Shown here piece by piece: positions 11,870 through 22,872 of a DNA stretch of 64,000 nucleotides; within the stretch, counting starts at the first letter, position 1; the number at the start of each line of letters is the position of its first letter. The notes below the pieces were generated by a model. It ran no database searches. It was not told the origin of the DNA and was given only the letters and a program-made list of their open reading frames with translations. The position numbers and the translations under genes were made by a program. The DNA is from Anaeramoeba ignava (taxonomy: Eukaryota; Metamonada; Anaeramoebidae). The stretch lies in assembly GCA_028826165.1 (NCBI GenBank), contig JAPDFW010000117.1, positions 17,501-81,500 on the forward strand. Direction: 5' to 3'.

Positions 11870-12448
11870 ATGCAAGAATTTAAACTTGTAATCGTTGGTG
11901 AATCAACAGTTGGAAAAACTTGTTTTTTTTGTAGTTCTTGGGAAAAAGCTTTTCCAAGATATCAACCATTAGCATTTGAACCAAATAGTTTAATAATGAA
12001 AATTTCCGAAGAAAAAAAAGTTTCTTTTCAACTTTGGGATACAGCAGGAAATGAAGATTATGATCATTTAAGACCATTAGCTTATCCAGAAACTGATATT
12101 GTTTTATTTATGTTTTCAGTTATTGATAAAAGATCATTTGAATATATTGAAAAAAGATGGATTCCTGAAATTGAAAAATTTTTGCCTTCTGTTAATAAAA
12201 TTCTTGTTGGTTCAAAAATGGATTTAAGAAAAAAATCCCCAAATAATGATCTAATTATATCAAATGATGATCTTATTCTTCCTGAAATCCCAAAAGAAGA
12301 AGGAATTAAATTGGCTAAAAAAATAAAAGCTTCTAAATATATTGAATGTTCTTCACTTAATCAAAAAGGATTAGAAACTGTTTTTAAAGAAGCTGCAAAA
12401 ATTTGTTTAGAAAAACCTGAAAAAAAGCCAAAATGCAAATTAAATTAA
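11870..12448 (+). CDS. Atypical Rho-family small GTPase
   Basis: 192 aa, single exon. The order matches Rho: P-loop GESTVGKT (10-17), switch I YQPLAFE (31-37), switch II WDTAGNEDYDHLRPL, SKMDL, a Rho-type insert region, then an SSL segment. It ends in CKLN, a possible prenylation box with an unusual Lys. Four conserved positions are altered: Ras Gly12 equivalent is Ser12, the switch I Thr (RhoA Thr37) is Leu34, the catalytic Gln (RhoA Gln63) is Asn61, and NKxD/TKxD reads SKMD. Rho proteins switch actin regulators at membranes; these changes suggest altered nucleotide handling, as in Rnd-type GTPases (inference). The ATG follows a T/CATTTT leader, and the gene converges with the exchanger 61 bases away. 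Confidence 0.86.
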   Translation: MQEFKLVIVGESTVGKTCFFCSSWEKAFPRYQPLAFEPNSLIMKISEEKKVSFQLWDTAGNEDYDHLRPLAYPETDIVLFMFSVIDKRSFEYIEKRWIPEIEKFLPSVNKILVGSKMDLRKKSPNNDLIISNDDLILPEIPKEEGIKLAKKIKASKYIECSSLNQKGLETVFKEAAKICLEKPEKKPKCKLN

Positions 12449-12509
12449 ATTAAAAATTAAAAATTAAAAATTAAAAATTAAAAATTAAAAATTTTGTTTT
12501 ATCCACTTT

Positions 12510-15001
12510 CTATTCAGAATTATCAGGAACAAAATAAAAAGCAGACAAAAAAAGTGCATAAATAAAAACTAAAGCAATTCCTTCAAAATAATTTGCTCTT
12601 CCTCGATTGGACATGTAATTCAAAATCAAAACAGCAAAAATAACACAAAAAACATCCAAATTTGAGAAAATTAAAGTGTAAGAAGTAGAAGCATGACCAG
12701 AACTTGTAAGAGCAGTAAACAACACTAAAACAGGAATTTGAATTAACCCGATTTGGATTGCAGCTGAAGATCCAATTTCAATACTTAAGGAAATATTGTT
12801 TTGTAATGCAAATTGAATTGCATTTACAAATTCTGCTGTGTTTGGAATCAAAGCAATAAAAGTTAATCCAACAAAATTTTCTGAAAGTCCCAATTTTTTT
12901 AAAGATGGTTCAATTTTCTTGGAAAGGATTTCTGCAACAGTAGCAAAAATGACTGTTGCAATAAGAAGAACAATGATAGATTTGAGTCTACTCCATTCAG
13001 GAGCATCATGTTCTGCTTTTTTTTTATGAATTTTTTGATTTTCTTGATTTTCTTGATTTTCTTTAATTTTTTCTTGATTTTCTTCATTTTTTTGATTTTT
13101 TGAATTTTTGGATCGTTTCTTTTGTAAAATTTTCAAATTCTTTCTTTCTTCTTCTCTATTCACAAAATATTGTTGATCATAAATATGAGCATGTGTTTTG
13201 AGTGTATAAACCAATCCCAAAATATAAGCAAGAGGCAAAACACAAGCACAGACATACATCAGAGGTTTTGCTGAATGAGTATAATTATAATCATTATCAA
13301 GATCATGCTCTTTATACGTGCATTCTTGGCAATCCAACGGATTTTGTGAAATACAACTCCCACAAGAAAGTTGATATTTCGCATAAACTTGATAATAAAC
13401 AGTTGGAACAAAACCTCCAATTACTGATATTAATAGCAAAACTGAAGAAACTCCAGCTGAAATTGTGTTGAAACTTTGCTCCTTAAATTTCATCCCTGAA
13501 ATCACCATTGATAATCCAGGAAGTAAAAGCATTGTCCCCATAAGTGATCCAGTAACAGCTGAACGCACCATTTTGAGGAGGTTTTTCTTCACTGAAAAAT
13601 AATATAAAATAAGCTCCACAATTGATCCAAAAGTTGCATTAAGAACGGCTCCAACCGCAAATGTGCTTTGTGCAGAAAGACTGCTGATTGCCAATCCAAT
13701 GAAATATGCACATGGAATTGTTGATAATAAACAAAGGAAAAAAACCAACAATGGATTCCCCAATGGTTTGTCTTCAGGAATAAGCAATCCAAACAATATT
13801 GAGATGACAACTATGGGAATCAAATCAACCAGCAAAATATTCACTCCATTTATTGAATATTTGTAATAATGTTTGTTCACAGCTCGAATTGTGAATAGTA
13901 TCGGTTTTGTCTCAAATCTTGGATTCGATGTGAGAATTTTTGATACTTGAATCAATTCTGGATTTTTCATTAATTCCTTAAAAAGTGTCATGTTGAATTT
14001 TCCCATTGGAATAAAAAATATAAAGAAATAATTCAATAAAAAGGAGATTGTATGTATAATTGCAAGTAAAGGAGCTGTGATTTTTCAATTTATATTTTTA
14101 TATTTTTATATTTTTGAAATTAATTCCTTTTCTTTTGAAAAAGAAATATTTTATTTAATTAATACAAACCAGGAATAATATACCAAAAAAACTTCCCAAT
14201 TTTATCAATTATTGATGATTTTGATTGATTTGATTTGATTAAAAATTTTCCAAATGGCCAAATTATATAACCTGAAAGAATAAATAATTTTTTTGAATAT
14301 TTTTTTCCAAAAAAAGTTAATAACATGATTAATGATAAAATAAGATAAATCAAAGCAAGCCACCATCCAAATAAAATTACCCATAAGATATTTCCAAAAC
14401 TAATAAGACTAGCTAATAATTTTAATTTTATAAATAAATTTTAATTTTATAAATGAATTTTAATAAATAAATTTTAATCACTTTTCTTTTTCCGATTTTC
14501 ATTTGAATTTTCAACAGAATTATCCAAAAAATTATTCATTTCAGGTATTTTTTGAGGAGATTTTCTTTGAATGATTCCTGAACTCCAAGGTTTAAAACCA
14601 AATAAAGCATTTAAATGTTCTTGTCTATTTTTTAAAGAAATTTTTGGAATATTTTCTTCTTTTGAAGAAATATCTTTTTCAGAAGAATCTGAAGTATGAA
14701 TGATTTGATTATTATTGTTATTTTGATTTTGATTTTGATTTTGATTTTGATTTTCAATTTCCAATTCAATTTCATTTTGATTTTCAATTATTAATTCATT
14801 TTCATTTTCATTTTGATTTTGATTTTGATTTTGATTTTGATTTTCAATTTCCAATTCAATTTCATTTTGATTTTCATTTTCATTTTGATTTTCATTTTGA
14901 TTTTGGTTTTCATTTTCATTCTCATTCTCATTTTCAATTATTAATTCATTATCTTGTTGATTATCTAATAAAGAAAGTTGTAAATCTGATTTTAAATTCA
15001 T
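12510..15001 (-). CDS. Type II cation/H+ exchanger (CAX/Vnx1-like) with YccF domain
   Basis: Complement join 12510-14074, 14170-14412, 14482-15001 (775 aa); both introns phase 1 (95 and 69 bases). Exon 1 has Asn-Glu/Asn-Gln runs, then the conserved NRQEHLNALFGFKPW motif of type II CAX proteins. Exon 2 is the YccF (DUF307) domain: ISFGNILWVILFGWWLALIY and SGYIIWPFGK. The exon 2/3 junction continues it with HTISFLLNYFFIFFIPMGKFN. Exon 3 carries the two exchanger repeats with NATFGSIVEL (about residue 400) and NTAEFVNAIQFA (about 667), around a hydrophilic loop. Family members move Ca2+, Na+ or K+ into vacuoles in exchange for protons. Joining the exons recovers the complete type II architecture, which supports the structure strongly. 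Confidence 0.9.
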
Positions 15002-15206
15002 TTCTTATTTTATTAAAAAAAAAATGAAAAAATTGAAAAATTGAAAAAAATTTTTTTATTGAAAAAAAAAACTCAAAAAAAATTTTCCTTTTTTGGATTT
15101 TTTTAATTTTAATTTTATCACATTTTCTCTTCTATTAGAAATGAAACTACCATAATTAAATCAAAGAAAATGTGTGTTTGTTTTGTTTTGTTTTGGAAAA
15201 AAAGAA

Positions 15207-17371
15207 TTATTGATTTTTCTTTTGAAGTTTTCTATTTAAATTTCGAATGAGATAAATTGCTCCAAAAACTGGAAGAGCAATTGTTCCAAGAAAAACTAAA
15301 ATATCAAGATGTTTACTAATAATAAAATATGAAAAGAAAAATATTTCGAATTAATTATAAATTTAATTATAAATTATAATTATAATTATAAATTTAATTA
15401 TAAATTTCATTATAAATTTTATTATAAATTTAATTATAAATTTAATTATAAATTTAATTATAAATTTTATTATAAATTTAATTATAAATTTAATTTATAA
15501 ATTTCATTTAAATTTAATTATAAATTTAATTATAAATTTAATTATAAATTTAATTATAAATTTAATTATAAATTTAAATTTAATTATAAAATTTAATTAT
15601 AAATTTAATTATAAATTTAATTATAAATTTAATTATAAATTTAATTATAAATTTAATTATAAATTTAATTATAAATTTTATTATAAATTTAATTATAAAT
15701 TTAATTATAAATTTAATTATAAATTTAATTATAAATTTAATTATAAATTTCATTATAAAATTTAATTATAAATTTAATTATAAATTTAATTATAAATTTA
15801 ATTATAAATTTAATTATATATTTAATTATAAATTTAATTATAAATTTAATTATAAATTTAATTATAAATTTAATTAAATTTATATAATTTTTAGTTTATA
15901 ATTTTAGTTATAAATATAATTATAAATTTAATTATAAAATTTAATTATAAATTTAATTATAAATATAATTATAAATTTAATTATAAATATAATTATAAAT
16001 TTAATTATAAATTTAATTATAAATTTAATTTTAAATTATAAATTTAATTATAAATTTAATTATAAATTTAATTATAATTTTAAATTTAAATTTAATTATA
16101 AATTTAATTATTATAAATTTAATTATAAATTTCATTTTAAATTTAATTATAAAATTAATTATAAAATTAATTATAAATTTAATTATAAATTTAATTATAA
16201 ATTTAATTATAAATTTAATTTTAATTTAATTATAAATTTAATTATAAATTTAATTATAAATTTAATTATAAATTTAATTATAAATTTAATTATAAATTTA
16301 ATTATAAATTTAATTATAAATTTAATTATAAATTTAATTATAAATTTAATTATAAATATAATTATAAATTTAATTATAAATTTAATTATAAATTTAGCAA
16401 TTAGAAAGCTTACAATCTTCCTTCAGGAATTGGAAGTTCTTCAGTAATCCAAACAGATTTTGTATCGATATATTCTTTAATTCCAGAAGTAGATCTTTGG
16501 AAAAATATTCTTGCAGAAGGAAGAGTAAATTCTTTTGAAGTTTCATCAAGAGAAAAAGCTTCCAAATCACTGAATTTAATCAAATATTCATTAAATTGCC
16601 AAGAAACAGTTGCCTAAAAAATTATAAAATTAAAATTAAAATTAAAATTAAAATTAATATTAAAATTATAATTAAAATTAAAATTAAAATTAAAATTAAA
16701 ATTAAAATTAAAATTAAAATTAAAATTAAAATTAAAATTAAAATTAAAATTAAAATTAAAATTAAAATCAAAATTAAAATTAAAATTAAAATTAAAATTA
16801 AAATTAAAATTAAAATTAAAATTAAAATTAAAATTAAAATTAAAATTAAAAATTAAAATTAAAATCAAAATTAAAATTAAAATTAAAATTAAAATTAAAA
16901 TTAAAATTAAAATTAAAATTAAAATCAAAATTAAAATTAAAATTAAAATTAAAATTAAAATTAAAATCAAAATTAAAATTAAAATCAAAATAAAATTAAA
17001 ATTAAAATCAAAATCAAAATCAAAATCAAAATTAAAATTAAAATTAAAATTAAAATTAAAATTAAAATTAAAATTAAAATTAGAATTAAAATTTTATGTT
17101 GAGATTTTTATACCTTAGAAAATTTTGCAAGAGGAGTTCCAGAAAGTAAAGTAAATTCAGGTGGAACTTCATCAATAAAATCAATATCCAAAACTTCGAA
17201 AGGTTGTTCTGCAATTAATCTTATTCCAAGACGAATTGAATATGTTTTGTTATTTTGATAAAATGCTTCTTTTGAAACTTCAATAAATCCGTTGTTTGTA
17301 AGTGAACCTTCAAATGCAAAAATATATGGTAATGCAAATAGTATTATAATTACCAATTTTGTTATCTTCAT
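15207..17371 (-). CDS. Translocon-associated protein subunit beta (TRAP-beta/SSR2)
   Basis: Complement join 15207-15315, 16414-16613, 17114-17371 (188 aa); intron phases 0 and 2. A signal peptide (residues 1-19, MKITKLVIIILFALPYIFA) is followed by a lumenal Ig-like domain (VLDIDFIDEVPPEFTLLSG, TVSWQFNEYLIKFSDLEAF). Exon 3 gives one C-terminal membrane segment (HLDILVFLGTIALPVFGAIY) and a short basic tail. Length and topology match animal SSR2 (about 183 aa). It is an ER membrane subunit beside the Sec61 channel that helps some signal peptides insert. The small last exon is recognisable only when joined. The two introns are 1098 and 500 bases of tandem repeat. Confidence 0.85.
15355..16395 (-). 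repeat. TATAAATTTAAT 12-mer array in TRAP-beta intron 2
   Basis: More than 70 copies of AATTTAATTATA, with occasional CATTATAAA and TTTTAATT variants, fill the intron 15316-16413. The unit contains the palindrome TATAAATTTATA as a frequent variant. Nothing coding is seen. Confidence 0.92.
16616..17095 (-). repeat. AAAATT hexamer array in TRAP-beta intron 1
   Basis: Almost pure (AAAATT)n with some AAATCA fills intron 16614-17113. In transcript sense the unit reads AATTTT, opposite to the coiled-coil/CH gene, so orientation relative to transcription is not fixed. Confidence 0.9.
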
Positions 17372-17489
17372 TATTAATCCTTTTTTTTTCTTTTTTTTTT
17401 GGAAAAGAAATTTGAAAAAAATGAAAAAAAAAAATTTAAAAATTAAAAAAAATTTTTTTGTTTAGTTTTTTTTCTTTTTTTAAAATTTC

Positions 17490-18790
17490 TTTAATAAACA
17501 TATTTACTTAATTTTAATAACTTTAAATTAATAATTAATTATGTTTTTATTTTTATTTAATTTGAATTAATAATATTATTGATTAAATTAATATTTATAT
17601 CTATTTATTCATTTTATATTTAAATAATTAAATTGAAATATTTTTAATAAACATATAAACTTAATTTTAATAACTTTAAATTAATAATTAATTATGTTTT
17701 TATTTCTATTTAATTTGAAATAATAATATTATTGATTAAATTAATATTTATGTCTATTTATTCATTTTATATTTTAATAATTAAATTGAAATATTTTTAA
17801 TAAACATATAAACTTAATTTTAATAAATTTAAATTAATAATTAATTATGTTTTTATTTTTATTTAATTTGAAATAATAATATTATTGATTAAATTAATAT
17901 TTATATTTATTTATTCATTTTATATTTTAAATAATTAAATTGAAATATTTTTAATAAACATATAAACTTAATTTTAATAAATTTAAATTAATAATTAGTT
18001 ATGTTTTTATTTCTATTTAATTTGAATTAATAATATTATTGATTAAATTAATATTTATATCTATTTATTCATTTTATATTTAAATAATTAAATTGAAATA
18101 TTTTTAATAAAAATATTACACTTAATTTTAATAACTTTTAAATTAATAATTAATTATGTTTTTATTTCTATTTAATTTTAAATAATAATATTATTGATTA
18201 AATTAATATTTATGTCTATTTATTCATTTTATATTTTAATAATTAAATTGGAATATTTTTAATAAAAATATTTACTTAATTTTAATAACTTTAAATTAAT
18301 AATTAATTATGTTTTTATTTCTATTTAATTTGAAATAACATTATTATTGATTAAATTAATATTTATATTTATTTATTAAGCTTATATTTAATAATTAAAT
18401 TGAAATATTTTTAATAAAAATATACACTTAATTTTAATAACTTTAAATTAATAATTAGTTATGTTTTTATTTCTATTTAATTTGAAATAATAATATTATT
18501 GATTAAATTAATATTTATATCTATTTATTCATTTTATATTTTAATAATTAAATTGAAATATTTTTAATAAACATATTTACTTAATTTTAATAAATTTAAA
18601 TTATTAATTAGTTATGTTTTTATTTTTATTTAATTTGAATTAATAATATTATTGATTAAATTAATATTTATATCTATTTATTCAGTTTATATTTTAATAA
18701 TTAAATTGGAATATTTTTAATAAACATATTTACTTAATTTTAATAACTTTAAATTATTAATTAATTATGTTTTTATTTTTATTTAATTTT
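17490..18790. repeat. 153-bp satellite, about 8.5-9 tandem copies
   Basis: A monomer of about 153 bases recurs. Its landmark AATTATGTTTTTATTT starts near 17541, 17694, 17847, 18001, 18156, 18309, 18461, 18614 and 18767 (steps 152-155). Monomers differ by a few substitutions and small indels (ACATATAAAC versus ACATATTTAC, for example). It is the only repeat in the window near nucleosome length. It lies between TRAP-beta and the first phosphate transporter. Confidence 0.93.
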
Positions 18791-18992
18791 AATTTTTCAT
18801 TTAATAAGAAAAATTTTGGAAAATTAAATTTGGAATGTCAAAAAAAATTCTAACAAAAAAAAATTATTTTTTTCATTTTCATTTTCATTTTTTTTTTTTT
18901 AGATTATTAATCAACAATTAATTAATTAAATAAATAAATTTTGATTACAAACTTATAAATAAAAAAAATAAAAAAAATAATTAAATTTTAAA
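18791..18992 (+). promoter_or_regulatory. Leader of PiT copy 1 with TTTCATTTTCATTTTCATTTTT tract
   Basis: A T-tract with three CATTTT words (18868-18900) and an A/T leader end at the ATG 18993. A similar tract precedes PiT copy 2 (about 22785-22810). Confidence 0.4.
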
Positions 18993-21900
18993 ATGAGTGT
19001 TTTACTTTTTATTTTAATTTTTGGGGGTATTTGTTGTTTTTTATTAGCTTTTGGTATTGGAATGAATAACGCAGCAAATTCGTAAGTTTAAAATTAAATT
19101 AAATTAAATTAAAAAAAATTTTTTTCTTCTTTATTTTTTAATTAAAATATTTTTTTCCGATTTTTAAATTGAAAAATTTAATTTCTTTTTTTTTTTTTAA
19201 AAGAATTTCAACTGCAGTTGGTTCAAAAGCAATTTCTGTTAAAAAAGCATTGATTTTAGGAAGTTTTTTTGAAGTTTTTGGAGCTGTTTTAATTGGATCA
19301 TTTGTTGCTAAAACAATTTCTAAAGGAATTATTGATCCAAATGATTTTATTGGAAAAAACAAACAATTTTCACTTGGTATGCTTTCTTCTTTACTTGGAA
19401 GTACTCTTTGGCTTTTTCTTGCAACTTATTGGGCGTAATTTCTATTTTAAAATTAAATTTAAAATTAAAATTAAAATTAAAATTAAAATTAAAATTAAAA
19501 TGAAAATTAAAATTAAAATCAAAATTAAAATATAAATCAAAATCAAAATCAAAATTAAAATCTAAATCAAAATTATTTTTTTTAAATAGATTACCTGTTT
19601 CAACAACTCATTCAATAGTTGGGTAAATAAATATAAATAAAATATATAATCCAAAAATAAAATAAAATATTAATTATTTTTTTGGTTGTTCCACTTTTTT
19701 TTAATTAAAATTTAAAGAGGAATTTTGGGATTTGCAATGTATGTTTATGGTCCAAAAGTTGTAAATACAAAATCATTAATAAATATTGTACTTTCATGGG
19801 TTATTTCACCTGTATCAGGTTTTATAGTTTCATGGGCAATGTATACATTAGTTAAAAAAACAATACTAAACAAAAAAACAAATGAACAAAGTTTTAAAGC
19901 AGCAAAACTTTGGACACCAATTCATTTTGGATTTACAATATCAACAATGATACTTTTCTTTCTTGAAAGTAGCTCAAAATCATTTAATTTTAAATTTGCA
20001 ATTTGGATAATGGTTTTAATATTCTTTTTATCATGGATTTTAGCATGGTTTATTTGTTATAAATGGATTTTAAAAATTTATCTCAGAAAAGCTTTAAAAC
20101 CTAAAGAATTTGATATTGATGTTGATGAAATGAGAAAACAAATTGGAGTATTTGATTCTTTTGAAATAATTGATTTAAATTTAGAAGAATATCAAGATCA
20201 TGGATTTATTAAAGATGAAAGAGCTGCTGAAGAATTTAAATTTATTATTGAACCAGAAAAATTAACTGAAATTCCAGTTGATGATAAAAATTGGAAAATT
20301 TTAACTGAAGATGAATTTATAACTGAATTTTCTGAATCTATTCCTGATAATAAATCAGAAATTAAATTGGAAGAATTTGAACTTCAAGAGTTAAAAACTG
20401 ATGAAGATCAAAATACAGATCAAAATAAAGATCAAACTGAAACTAATTTTGATGATGATTATGAAGAATTAAATTTAATGAAACAAATTGAAAATAAAAC
20501 AAAACAACAAATTAAAGAAGGAAAAGATCCAAATGAACCAGTAATTTCACCTTATAAAGTTGAAATTGAAAAACTTGGAGGAACAGTTCCATTATTTATG
20601 TTATTACAAGTTATAACAGCAATGTTTGTTGCATTTGGACATGGAGGTGTAAATAATCAATTCAAAAATCAATTCAAAAATCAAAATTAAAATTAAAATC
20701 AAAATAAAATCAAAATCAAAATCAAAATTAAAATTAAAATTAAAATTAAAATTAAAATTAAAATTAAAATTAAATTCAAAATGAAAATCAAAATTAAAAT
20801 TAAAATTAAAATATAAATTAAAATTAAAATTAAAATTTAAATTATAATTAAAATCAAAATTAAAATTAAAATTAAAATTAAAATCAAAATCAAAATCAAA
20901 ATCAAAATCAAAATCAAAATCAAAATCAAAATCAAAAATAAATTTAAATTCAATTTAAAATCAAAATCAAAATCAAAATTTAAATTAAAAATTATTTAGA
21001 ATGATACTGCACTTGCAACAGCACCATTTGGATCAATTTATAGTGTTTATACATCAGGAGATGTAACAAAAGCACAAGTTTCATTTTGGGTTCTTGCAGT
21101 TGGAGGATTTGCATTAGCATTAGGATTATTAATATTTGGACATAGAGTTTTAATAACAGTTGGTGAAAAAATTACATTATTAACTCCAACTGGAGGTTAT
21201 ATTTCACAATTATCAACAGCATTAACAACAGTTGTTTGTTCGCTTTTAGGAATGCCTATTTCTATAACACATATTCTTATTGGAGCAGTTCTTGGATATG
21301 GAGTTAGTCTTTATGGTAGATTATTAAATTAAATTATTAAATAAAATATTAAATAAAATATTAAATAAATTATTAAATAAAAAGTGGAATAAAATATTAA
21401 ATAAATTATTAAATAAAAAGTGGAATAAAAAGTGGAATAAAAAGTGGAATAAAATATTAAATAAATTATTAAATTAATTATTAAATAAAATATTAAATAA
21501 AATATTAAATAAAATATTAAATAAATTATTAAATAAAATATTAAATAAATTATTAAATAAATTATTAAATAAAATTATTAAATAAAATATTAAATAAAAT
21601 TATTAAATAAATTATTAAATAAATTATTAAATAAATTATTAAATAAATTATTAAATAAATTATTAAATAAAATATTAAATAAAATATTAAAATAAATTAT
21701 TAAATAAAATTATTAAATAAAATATTAAATAAAATATTAAATAAATTATTAAATAAAATATTATTAAATAAATTATTAAATAAAACATTAAATAAATTAT
21801 TAAATAAAATATTAAATAAAACATTAAATAAAAATATTAAATAAAATATTAAATAAATTATTAAATAAAAAATTATGGAATAAAATATTAAATAAAATAT

Positions 21901-22491
21901 TAAATAAAATATTAAATAAATTATTAAATAAAAGTGGAATAAAAATTGGAATAAAAATGGAATAAAAAATATTAAATAAAATATTAAATAAAAAAAATGG
22001 AATAAAATATTAAATAAAATGTGGAATAAAATATTAAATAAAATATTAAATAAAATATTAAATAAAATATTAAATAAAAAGTGGAATAAATTATTAAATA
22101 AATTATTAAATAAATTATTAAATAAAATATTAAATAAATTATTAAATTAATTATTAAATAAATTATTAAATAAAATATTAAATAAAAGGTGGAATAAATT
22201 ATTAAATAAAATATTAAATAAAATATTAAATAAAATATTAAATAAATTATTAAATAAAATATTAAATAAAATATTAAATAAAATAATAAAAAGTGGAATA
22301 AAAATTGGAACAAAATATTAAATAAAAATATTATTTTTAATTTCTTAATAGGTTGGTCAACTGGAATTAATGGAAAAATGATTTTTAAAATTGTTGTTAG
22401 TTGGTTAGTTACTCTTCCAATTTCTGCAATTACAGCAATTATGATTTTTTCAATTCTTCGTCCTTTATGTGGAAATTTTATTGAAGATTAA
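18993..22491 (+). CDS. PiT/PHO4-family inorganic phosphate transporter, copy 1
   Basis: Join 18993-19081, 19204-19434, 19590-19622, 19718-20648, 21000-21315, 22352-22491 (579 aa); phases 2, 2, 2, 0, 1. PiT proteins are Na+- or H+-coupled phosphate symporters with two inverted repeats. Repeat 1 reads FGIGMNNAANSISTAVGSKA and LPVSTTHSIVGGILG; repeat 2 reads FGHGGNDTALATAP and MPISITHILIGAVLG. A hydrophilic acidic loop at about residues 240-395 separates them. Two positions depart from the family: repeat 2 lacks the second Asn of the NDxxNA motif (Leu instead), and its PxSTTH motif has Ile for Thr; copy 2 keeps both. Both copies have Asn for Asp in the first GxND motif. The exon structure equals that of copy 2 exactly. 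Confidence 0.92.
20650..20998 (+). repeat. AAATTA/AAATCA array in PiT copy 1 intron 4
   Basis: Hexamer tracts of AAAATT and AAAATC fill the 351-base intron (20649-20999). The coding frame would run through the donor into an Asn-Gln/Phe-Lys tail ending at 20690, so an unspliced transcript would add only a short tail before a stop. The homologous intron of copy 2 has the same repeat type but 563 bases. Confidence 0.88.
21320..22325 (+). repeat. AATATTAAATAA / AATTATTAAATA array in PiT copy 1 intron 5
   Basis: About 1 kb of 11-12 base units, interrupted by AAAGTGGAATAAA words (for example 21383, 21418, 22079, 22188). The same array type is in intron 5 of copy 2 but is only 239 bases long there. 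Confidence 0.92.
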
Positions 22492-22872
22492 AATCAAAAA
22501 ACAAAATTAGGAATTAATTTTTGATTACTTATTAAAATTTTTTTTAGAAAGAAATTTGAAAATAATCAATAAAAAAAATCAATAAAAATCAATATATAAA
22601 ATCAATAAAAAATCAATAAATAAAATCAATATTAAAAAAAATATTTTTTTATTGATGAAAGAAAAGTTGATTTGATTTTTATTTAAAATTAAAAAGAAGA
22701 AGAAAAAAAATTTATTTTTTAATTTTTTGATTTTAATTTGCTTTGTTGGTTTTTTTATTTTTAATTTTTAATTTTTTTTATTTCATTTTTTTTCTATTTT
22801 TCCTCATAATTCCTAAATAGAATTTAAATAAGAATTTAAAATAGAATTTAAATTAAAATTTATAAAAACAAA
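22492..22872. other. Spacer and promoter between the two PiT genes
   Basis: A short region with ATCAATAAA repeats (22560-22640), a T-tract with ATTTCATTTTTTTTC, and CCTCATAATTCC shortly before the ATG at 22873. The right half of this segment is present again in decayed form inside intron 1 of copy 2. Confidence 0.5.

Noticed and set aside
11698-11883. Phe/Ile-rich open frame before the Rho-like gene
   Set aside because: It is the translated T-rich leader; it overlaps the Rho start in another frame.
14159-14353. Small separate membrane protein on the minus strand
   Set aside because: It is the YccF exon of the exchanger; donor, acceptor and phase fit on both sides.
17490-18790. CRISPR-like array
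   Set aside because: The 153-bp units are directly adjacent with no unique spacers, and the genome is eukaryotic.
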